Assembly (NCBI GenBank): GCA_016716505.1
Contig: JADJWF010000009.1
Location: 1-13,739, forward strand
Length of the DNA stretch: 13,739 bases
Direction: 5' to 3'
Origin: Verrucomicrobiota bacterium
GTDB lineage: Bacteria > Verrucomicrobiota > Verrucomicrobiia > Limisphaerales > J093
Shown: piece by piece, positions 8,304-13,739 of the stretch
Layout of the letters: each line of letters opens with the position of its first letter
How positions within the stretch are numbered: position 1 is the first letter of the stretch
The notes under the pieces: model-generated
Seen by the model: the letters and a program-made list of their open reading frames with translations, nothing else
The model's database searches: none
What the model was told of the DNA's origin: nothing
Program-made: the position numbers and the translations under genes

Positions 8304-9467
8304 ATGAATCGAAGACAGGCATTGAAGGCAGTGCTGGCGGCGAGTGCCGGAGCATCGCTCTGGCGCTCCGCCACCGCCCTCGGTCAGGAGGCGGGGTCCG
8401 CCGGCAGCGCCATCTACTTGCATCCCTCCAAGGGTGCGGACACGAACCCCGGCAGCAAGGAGAGCCCTCTCAGGACACTGGTGGCGGCGGCAAGGCAGGT
8501 AAACGAGAGCAAAGGCACAGGCGCGATAACGATCATCCTGGCCGAGGGGGTTTACGCGGTCGGGGAAACCGCATTGTTCAAGCCCGCCGGCCGAACCTTC
8601 ACTAGGGACAAGCGTTTGACGATCCGCGCTGAGGTCCTCCCCGACGATGCAGACTGGCATCCGGGACGGATGCCCACGTTGATCCACACGATGCCCCTGT
8701 CGCCCGACTGGAACGGCCGGCCCGATCCATTCGGTGGCGTGGCGTACGGGATGCTCATCGAGACAAGTTGCGTCACAGTTCAGGGGCTGAAGATCCTTGG
8801 GATGCCCGTCGTGGAGCATCCAAAGTCCGGCGTCATCCAGCGGGTCTATCCCATTGGTCGCAACGGCCGTGACTTGAACGATCTAGAGATCACACAGTGT
8901 CTCTTCGCCGGCGACGAGGTCACCAATCCAAACCACCTTGGGGTTCTTGCCAACGGCAGTGGCATCGTCGTGGACCACTGCATTTTCTACCACCTCAAGC
9001 AGCCCATCGTGTACTGGAGTGGTGGCACCAAAGGCCACGCGATGAGACACTGCCTGGTTTATGGGGCATACGGCTGCGGCATCTGGACCTCTGGCATCGC
9101 GAACGATTTCGAGTTCCGGAACAACATCGTCGCCAACTCACACTACATCTGGATCTCGCAGGGAACCCGTTCCGCTCGGGCCGAGGCTGGACCAGGTGGA
9201 GGTGGCCCCAACTCGGACGCTCGGGAGGCGGTCAATTACAGAGTGATTGACAGCCTGTTCACCGGGAACAAGAAGTTCACCGGGTCGGGCGGAGGCCCCG
9301 CGCTGAACTTCAGGGACACCGATCCGGCCTTCCTTGAGCTAGTCGGGAGCAAGAGGGCTGACGACCCATTGGAACTGGAGATGGACCAGACGAAACGCAA
9401 CTACCTGCATCCCAAGGAAGGCTCCCAGGCTGCTCAGATCGGTGCAGGTCTGTTCACCATGCATTGA
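8304..9467 (+). CDS. Exported right-handed parallel beta-helix protein
   Basis: 387 residues. The N-terminus NRRQALKAVLAASAGASLW is a Tat-like signal (twin Arg at 3-4, Ala-rich hydrophobic core) with a probable cut near ALGQ. The mature start has the pattern common before bacterial beta-helices: YLHPSKGADTNPGS, then SPLRTLVAAA. From about residue 110 to 300, short repeated rungs such as VTVQGLKILG, LEITQCLFAG, IVVDHCIFYH, HAMRHCLVYG and FEFRNNIVAN indicate a pectin-lyase-like solenoid. Relatives include polysaccharide lyases, hydrolases and structural proteins. I recognise no catalytic set, so activity is not assigned. GGAG at 8292-8295, 8 bases before the ATG, supports the start. It sits between the CotH and beta-propeller genes in the same direction. 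Confidence 0.8.
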   Translation: MNRRQALKAVLAASAGASLWRSATALGQEAGSAGSAIYLHPSKGADTNPGSKESPLRTLVAAARQVNESKGTGAITIILAEGVYAVGETALFKPAGRTFTRDKRLTIRAEVLPDDADWHPGRMPTLIHTMPLSPDWNGRPDPFGGVAYGMLIETSCVTVQGLKILGMPVVEHPKSGVIQRVYPIGRNGRDLNDLEITQCLFAGDEVTNPNHLGVLANGSGIVVDHCIFYHLKQPIVYWSGGTKGHAMRHCLVYGAYGCGIWTSGIANDFEFRNNIVANSHYIWISQGTRSARAEAGPGGGGPNSDAREAVNYRVIDSLFTGNKKFTGSGGGPALNFRDTDPAFLELVGSKRADDPLELEMDQTKRNYLHPKEGSQAAQIGAGLFTMH

Positions 9468-9497
9468 CGAAACCCCCAACCACCCAGCACACAGACT

Positions 9498-10742
9498 ATG
9501 AAACGCCCAAGTTCAGTCATCGCGACCGCGCCATCGTGCGGTGTCGCCTTCAGCCTTCTGATTCTGCTGATGAATGGCCATGCAGCAGACTGGCCGCAAT
9601 GGCGCGGGGCTAACCGCGACGGCAAGGTCAGTGATTTCAAAGCCCCAGCCACATGGCCGAAGGAACTGAGCCAAAAATGGCGCGTTGTGGTCGGAGATGG
9701 GGTCTCCAGCCCCGCCCTTGTCGGTGACAGGCTTTTCGTCATGGCTAGGGAATCCGGGAATGAGGTCACCCGTTGCCTCGACGCAGCCACCGGCAAGGAA
9801 CAATGGCAGGACAAGTGGGAGGCGCTTCCAGCCACTGGTCCGGCGTCTGGGTACTCTGGTCCGCGGAGTTCGCCCGCGGTTGGAAACGGCAAAGTCATCA
9901 CCTGCGGGTTGCGCGGGACTTTGACCTGCTTCGACGCGGGTTCGGGCAAGATTCTGTGGAGAAAGGACAGCGTGCCCGCCGCGTGGCCGACCTTCTTCAC
10001 GTCATCCTCCCCTCTCCTCGATGACGGCGTCTGCATCGCCCAACTTGGAGGCCAGACCAGCGGCACGATCGTGGCTCTGGACCTCGCGAGCGGCGCCGAA
10101 AAGTGGAGCTGGAGTGGCGACGGTTCTCAATATGCCTCCCCTGTTCTCGCGACCATTGGAAACACGAAGGTCATTCTGGCCCAAACGGACAAGAGACTGG
10201 TTGCTGTGCGGTTCGCCGACGGCAAGCTCCTGTGGGATCTCCCGTTCGCCGGAAGTGGTCGAGATGGCATGAACACCGCGACTCCGATCGTGAGCGGTCG
10301 GACACTCATCTACTCCGGCAGCGGGCGCGGCATCAGGGCGGTAGGACTCGATCTGCAGGGCGATGTGTTCACCGCGCAGGAACTCTGGGCCAACGCCGAC
10401 AACTCCATTCAGTACAACTCACCTGTCCTCAGGGAGGGCCTGATCTACGGCTACTCGGCCAAAGACGAGTTGTTCTGCGTCAATGCGAAGGATGGGAAAA
10501 CCCTTTGGCTGTCGCCGGTGGCCGGTCGTCGCGGCTACGGTTCAATCGTCAACGCCGGCTCGGTATTGTTCATCCTCACGCCGACCGGGATCCTCGTGGC
10601 GTTCGAGCCGAATGACAAGGAGTTCAAGCAGGCGGCGAGCTACAAGGTAGCTGAGGGCGAAACTACAGCCCACCCCATCGTTGCGGGGTCGAATGTCTTC
10701 GTGAAGGACAAGGACTCCGTGACCTTGTGGACGATCGAGTAG
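9498..10742 (+). CDS. Exported PQQ-like beta-propeller repeat protein
   Basis: 414 residues. The signal peptide is about residues 1-29 (hydrophobic FSLLILLM, cut near HAA). The mature protein starts DWPQWRGANRDGKV, the typical opening of PQQ-like propeller proteins in Planctomycetota and Verrucomicrobiota. Repeated blades follow the pattern LDAATGKEQW, FDAGSGKILW, LDLASGAEKW, VRFADGKLLW and VNAKDGKTLW, each ending in the propeller Gly-Lys-x-x-Trp corner. These proteins resemble BamB or the propeller of quinoprotein dehydrogenases, but no dehydrogenase active-site segment or haem motif is visible. It is therefore more likely a periplasmic or surface scaffold than an enzyme. The gap to the beta-helix gene is 30 bp, suggesting co-transcription. 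The start lacks a Shine-Dalgarno sequence; CCCAGCACACA lies just upstream. Confidence 0.87.
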   Translation: MKRPSSVIATAPSCGVAFSLLILLMNGHAADWPQWRGANRDGKVSDFKAPATWPKELSQKWRVVVGDGVSSPALVGDRLFVMARESGNEVTRCLDAATGKEQWQDKWEALPATGPASGYSGPRSSPAVGNGKVITCGLRGTLTCFDAGSGKILWRKDSVPAAWPTFFTSSSPLLDDGVCIAQLGGQTSGTIVALDLASGAEKWSWSGDGSQYASPVLATIGNTKVILAQTDKRLVAVRFADGKLLWDLPFAGSGRDGMNTATPIVSGRTLIYSGSGRGIRAVGLDLQGDVFTAQELWANADNSIQYNSPVLREGLIYGYSAKDELFCVNAKDGKTLWLSPVAGRRGYGSIVNAGSVLFILTPTGILVAFEPNDKEFKQAASYKVAEGETTAHPIVAGSNVFVKDKDSVTLWTIE

Positions 10743-10745
10743 CGA

Positions 10746-10898
10746 CTACTTGGACGTAAGGCTATTGAGGAGGGCCAACAGCAGGGGCTTGTCGTGCTTC
10801 CAGGTTCTCGCTGAAGCCTTCTCAGTGATTTCCTACATCTGATCCTTCGCCAACTTCTGTCCCGCTTCGGTGAGCATCTTCGGCATTGCTTTGGTGAT
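10746..10898 (-). pseudogene. 51-codon C-terminal remnant of an unknown gene, truncated by the IS
   Basis: Reading leftward from the IS edge, the minus strand gives a protein-like tail (for example KMLTEAGQKLAKDQ and HDKPLLLALLNSL) ending in TAG at 10746-10748. One in-frame TAG interrupts it at 10833-10835. Its stop lies 3 bases from the stop of the converging beta-propeller gene, and both stops sit in the small palindrome AGTAG-CGA-CTACT (10738-10750). The family is not recognised. The missing N-terminal part is not found on the far side of the IS, so the gene was cut by deletion or rearrangement. It may also be a chance frame; the amphipathic composition and the tidy convergent stop are the only support. 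Confidence 0.35.
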
Positions 10899-10923
10899 TG
10901 AGGTGCTCCCCATCTTCAGGACC
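10899..10923. repeat. IS3 right inverted repeat (IRR)
   Basis: TGAGGTGCTCCCCA at the outer end and GGACC at the inner end match the opposite terminus in 18 of 25 positions. A further TGG three bases inward is also shared. Confidence 0.82.
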
Positions 10924-10994
10924 AATGGAGGCCGGATTTAAGTTAGCATCCAGCCTGGGTTGTTGTTTCATATTGAACCGAAGGGCGGTGCCAG

Positions 10995-11792
10995 TCAGCG
11001 ACCTGGTCCCGCCCCGCCGGTTCGTTTCTTTGGGGTTCCAAAGCGTAGCTCGTGCGGCGTCCGGTTGCCAAGCCCTTGAGGCCACCGCCGCTCGTTGTAA
11101 TACGGGAAGACCTCGTCCAGCCCGGCCCTTGTCGCCGGCACGCTGGCGTCGTCGCGCAGCTACAGGTGGTCCCATTTGACCGTCCGCCACAGCCGCTCGA
11201 CCATCACGTTGTCCAGCGTCCGGCCCCGGCCGTCCTGGCTGACCCGCGCCCCGCTCTCCGGCACGCCACCGATCCATTCCTGGCTGCTGAACTCCGCGCC
11301 CTGGTCGGTGTTCATGATCTCCGGTGCCCGTCCCGCCGCCGCCAGCGCCGCCCGCCACACTTGCACGCCCAGCAGGCTGTCCCGCGTCGGACTCCAGCCC
11401 CAGGCCAGCACGGAGCGGCTCCACCCGTCCATCACCGCCAGTAGATCGGCCCAGCCGCCGGGCAGCGCGAGGTAAGTGATGTCGGCCGCCCACACCTGGT
11501 GCGCCCGCTCGATGGCCAGCCCGCGCAGCCGATACGGAAGTCGCCCAGCCTGCGGCCCTGGCATCGTGGTGCGCGGCTTGGGAGATACCGCTTCCAGACC
11601 CATCTCCCGCAGCCGCCGACGCACACCCTTGGGGTTGACCACCCGTTGCTCCTCCCCAAGGGCCAGCACCAGGCGCCGCACCCCATCCTCGGGATGCGCC
11701 GTGTAGATCCGGTCCAATCGGGAGCGCAGGTCCAACTCCCGCGCACTTACAGGCGCCGGGACGTAGGCCAGTCCGCTGCGATGGAGGTTCAA
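10995..11792 (-). pseudogene. IS3-family transposase OrfB, interrupted by an in-frame TAG
   Basis: The rve/DDE integrase core that cuts and joins IS ends. From a possible TTG at 11792 the first stop-free part encodes 210 residues. Asp104 (WAADITYL), Asp163 (NTDQGAEF) and Glu199 (MVERLW) give exact DD(35)E spacing. A TAG at 11160-11162 follows KWDHL, where the family normally has Tyr (a TAC-to-TAG change). After it the same frame continues for 54 further codons with family-like residues (LRDDA, PYYNERR, NRTPHEL) to TGA at 10995-10997. Full length would be about 265 residues from the TTG. The frame extends upstream without a stop through LEERRERIAPHPDLSLRRQCELL to the A run at 11874-11880, so the natural product is an OrfAB fusion rather than a free OrfB. 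Probably inactive or reduced without readthrough (inference). Confidence 0.85.
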
Positions 11793-11853
11793 TAGTTCGC
11801 ATTGGCGGCGGAGGGAAAGATCCGGGTGGGGCGCGATGCGTTCACGCCGTTCT

Positions 11854-12165
11854 TCAAGTGACAGGCCCCACTCTTTTTTTGAGCCAGTCCAGTTCCGTCT
11901 CCAGCCGCCCGATCTTCTCGTAGAGCCGGCGCTCCAGCTCGGCCTGCTCGGCGGCGGTGCGTTCCCGCCGCGCGCCGAAGCCCTCGGGCATCGTCTCCAC
12001 CGCCTGCTTCTTCCCAGCCGTGATCTGGAGGGGATGAATCCCCAACTCGCTGGCCAGCTGGCGCTGGGTTTGGTCCTCGCGCAAAGCGGCCAGCACCACC
12101 TTGACCTTGAACTCGGCGGTGTGCCGCCGCCGCTTTCCGACTGTCGTTGCTCGCTTCATAACCAT
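11854..12165 (-). CDS. IS3-family transposase OrfA (HTH and leucine zipper)
   Basis: 103 residues. The helix-turn-helix (HTAEFKVKVVLAAL, then QRQLASELGIHPLQI) binds the IS ends. The following heptad region (AELERRLYEKIGRLETELDWLKK) is the dimerising zipper. The conserved Trp of the usual xWKKQ motif is Gly here (TAGKKQ), a possible lesion. AAGGA at 12171-12175, 5 bases before the ATG at 12165, is a good Shine-Dalgarno sequence; a second in-frame ATG is at 12159. The frame ends just after a seven-A run. Alone, OrfA of this family acts as a DNA-binding regulator; fused to OrfB it makes the transposase. Confidence 0.87.
   Translation of the reverse strand: MVMKRATTVGKRRRHTAEFKVKVVLAALREDQTQRQLASELGIHPLQITAGKKQAVETMPEGFGARRERTAAEQAELERRLYEKIGRLETELDWLKKRVGPVT
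11874..11880 (-). other. Seven-A slippery run at the OrfA/OrfB junction
   Basis: The minus strand reads CTC followed by seven A and GAG. IS3 elements usually make OrfAB by -1 slippage on A6G. Here OrfB is in the +1 (equivalently -2) phase relative to OrfA, so an ordinary -1 slip does not reach it. Removing one A gives a continuous LDWLKKEWGLSLEERR junction typical of the fused protein. It may be transcriptional slippage, a one-base insertion, or a homopolymer sequencing error. Confidence 0.6.
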
Positions 12166-12186
12166 GGTTTTCCTTACTTAACCACG

Positions 12187-12211
12187 GGTCCAAATTCTGG
12201 GGAGCACTACA
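12187..12211. repeat. IS3 left inverted repeat (IRL)
   Basis: Read on the minus strand it begins TGTAGTGCTCCCCAG and ends GGACC, matching the other terminus in 18 of 25 positions, with GTGCTCCCCA identical. It lies 21 bases before the OrfA start, where the IS promoter would be expected. Confidence 0.82.
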
Positions 12212-13739
12212 GTTGCGCCCCCACCCAAACCACTGGGCCGGGACCGCGCCTCGCTGGCCTCCGATGAACACGGCCGCCCCGTGCCCTACCTGGCGGGCCG
12301 GCGCCGGCTGGGCCTGACGTGGATCAGCGACGCCTGGGGAATCCTCGTCGAAGATCAAGCGGAGGTCGGCAAGAAGAGCCAGGTCGTGGGGTACACGTAC
12401 TACGCGAGCTTTGCCGGCGTGGTCTGCCTCGGGCCGGTCCACGCGCTGCACGGCATCTGGATCGCGGAGGAACTGGTCTGGAAGGGTCCGCTGTCCGCGG
12501 GCACCGACGACTTCACGGAAATCACCGTCGAGGGCCGTGGCTCCCTGATCTTGTACTGGGGCACCGAAGCCCAGACCCCAGACCCCACGCTGGCGGCCAG
12601 CGGAGTCGTCCATCCTGGCTACCGAGGCCAGTGCTACGCGGTGTTTGATGACTGGGTGCTCGGGGAAAACCGCTCGCAAGTTCCGGCCGTCGAGTTCGAC
12701 GTCACCCGGCTGCCGGCCACGGCCTTGACGGTTGAAGCGGTCCTGAATGGCGAGGTGCATCCGCTGGTTGCCTTGGAAGAGTTGCTGCTGAACCGCCGCT
12801 TTGGCGCGGGCCTCGACCCGGCACTGCTCGATTACCCGTCCTGGAACCTCGCCGCCGAACACCTCGCCGACGAGGGATTCAGTGTCAGCGTGTTTCTCGA
12901 CCAGGCGAACGCGCTGGACGCGCTGATCGCCAACTTCCTCGAATACCTCGACGCCGCGCTGGTTCAGACCGCTTCCGGCAAGCTCGCCCTCCGGTTGTTG
13001 CGCGGATGGACGGCACGCCGGTCACCTTTGACAGTCGAACACCCGACCGACCCTCCCGACCTGACCGCCCACGGCTGGCGAGACAGTCAGCAAGGTGGTC
13101 GTCCGGTTCAGCAACCGCGCCCGGGCTTGGCAGACCGATTCCAGTGACGTTCCGCGATGCTGGCGTCGTTCACCGCGTCGGGCAAGACCACCAGCCAGCT
13201 TGTCGTGTGACCTGGATCACCAGCCAGTCGCTCGCGTGGAAGGTCGCCGCCGGCATCGCCCGTTCGCGCAGGTTGCCGTGGCTGGATGGCCGGCTGTCAG
13301 TTCGCCGGGACGTCGCCGAGTCCATCCGACCCGGGGACACCGTGAGGAACTGACCTACGCGCATCGGGATTCCCCCGCCGTTCGCTTCCGTGTCACGGGC
13401 GTCAGACTGCACTCCACCGACCGAGGGCACCGTCACGCTGGCGGTTCGCGAGGACACCGCCCTGCTGGCGGATGACTACCGCCTGGTTCACGGGGGTCGA
13501 CACCACCGGCCTGTCCCGGTACGAGCCGCAGGGCTAGCCGACGTGCTCCTGTTCGAGTTGCCGTACGCCTGCTGGCGGACCCGCACGACCGACCCCCGGG
13601 TGCTCGTAGTCGCCGGCCCAGGGCGACCGCATCGGCAACAGCTCTACGGTCTGGTGGGAGAAGGCGGCCGACTCCTACGCCGCCAGGCTTGTCTGGATCG
13701 GTCTCTTCCCGGGCTGGGGGCACCCTCAACGCCGCGCTG
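12212..13739 (+). pseudogene. Phage tail hub / tip protein (putative phage tail protein, gpJ-like), 5'-truncated and frameshifted
   Basis: A coding frame enters directly at the IS edge (first codon GTT at 12212) and has no natural start; a GTG at 12281 is internal. Features typical of tail-hub proteins of siphoviruses and gene-transfer agents include GYTYYASFAG (from 12392), a VHALHGIWIAEELVW strand pair, RGSLILYWGT, HPGYRGQCYAVFDDWVLGENRS and the LLLNRRFGAGLDPALLDYPSW region (from 12785), followed by SGKLALRLLR. After about 13003 the protein continues in pieces in all three frames: DGTPVTF, TVSKVVVRFSNRARAW, VTFRDAGVVHRVG, WITSQSLAWKVAAGIARSR, RPGDTV, FRVTGVRLHS, GTVTLAVREDTALLADDYR and GDRIGNSSTVWWEKAADSY. 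The gene still runs at the right edge. It would lie in the distal tail of a virion, contacting the host. In this state it cannot make the protein unless the frame changes are sequence errors. Confidence 0.75.

Larger units (their letters stand above)
10899..12211 (-). mobile_element. IS3-family insertion sequence, 1313 bp
   Basis: The element begins TG and ends CA and is bounded by imperfect terminal inverted repeats. It carries overlapping minus-strand frames for an OrfA with HTH and leucine zipper and an OrfB with a DDE integrase core. The 1.3-kb size is normal for IS3. The 3-5 bases flanking the two ends do not match (left ...TGAT, right GTTG...), so no target duplication is present. Both flanking genes are truncated at its edges. 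Confidence 0.88.

Noticed and set aside
9434..10066. 210-codon minus-strand frame within the propeller gene.
   Set aside because: Antisense of a protein with a signal peptide and clear propeller blades.
10822..11802. 326-codon minus-strand frame across the IS.
   Set aside because: Out-of-frame shadow of OrfB; Gly/Ala/Arg-rich and without the DDE motif.
11789..12862. 357-codon minus-strand frame from the phage gene into the IS.
   Set aside because: Overlaps OrfA in another frame and runs antisense through the phage tail gene; chance fusion over the IS edge.

Overview
The window (GC-rich, about 13.7 kb) looks like a fragment of a Verrucomicrobiota or Planctomycetota chromosome, more likely Verrucomicrobiota. 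The taxonomic hint comes from a giant exported PA14 / Ig-like / lamin-tail / CotH protein, a second short lamin-tail/CotH protein, and a WPQWRG-type PQQ-like beta-propeller. Such combinations are common in those phyla. No rRNA, tRNA or CRISPR array is visible.

Layout. Positions 1-4759 (minus strand) hold one uninterrupted coding frame for a very large exported protein. It runs off the left edge after 1586 codons. A long plus-strand frame that also stays open there is its antisense shadow. Next comes a small HxlR-family regulator (4833-5246, minus), divergent from an NmrA-like NAD(P)-binding reductase (5308-6153, plus). The 61-bp gap between them carries candidate operator repeats. Three plus-strand genes follow with short gaps (41, 51 and 30 bp): a lamin-tail/CotH-kinase protein (6195-8252), a Tat/Sec-exported right-handed beta-helix protein (8304-9467) and an exported PQQ-like beta-propeller protein (9498-10742). 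All three carry N-terminal export signals, so they look like a cell-surface or periplasmic module of unknown substrate.

Positions 10899-12211 are an IS3-family insertion sequence with recognisable terminal inverted repeats (18 of 25 matches). Its OrfB keeps the full DD(35)E triad but has an in-frame TAG where a conserved Tyr codon is expected. OrfA and OrfB meet at a run of seven A in a phase that an ordinary -1 slip would not join. There is no target-site duplication. Both flanks are broken gene ends: a 51-codon minus-strand tail on the left, and a plus-strand phage tail-hub gene on the right that enters mid-frame exactly at the IS edge. That pattern means IS-mediated deletion or rearrangement, or an assembly join through a repeated IS.

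From about 13003 to the right edge the phage tail gene continues in recognisable pieces but changes frame at least nine times, in both directions and partly at G runs. This suggests either a contig end with indel errors or a freshly broken prophage gene. I see no clearly new defence or mobile system. The most distinctive biology is the pair of CotH proteins and the exported CotH / beta-helix / beta-propeller cluster.
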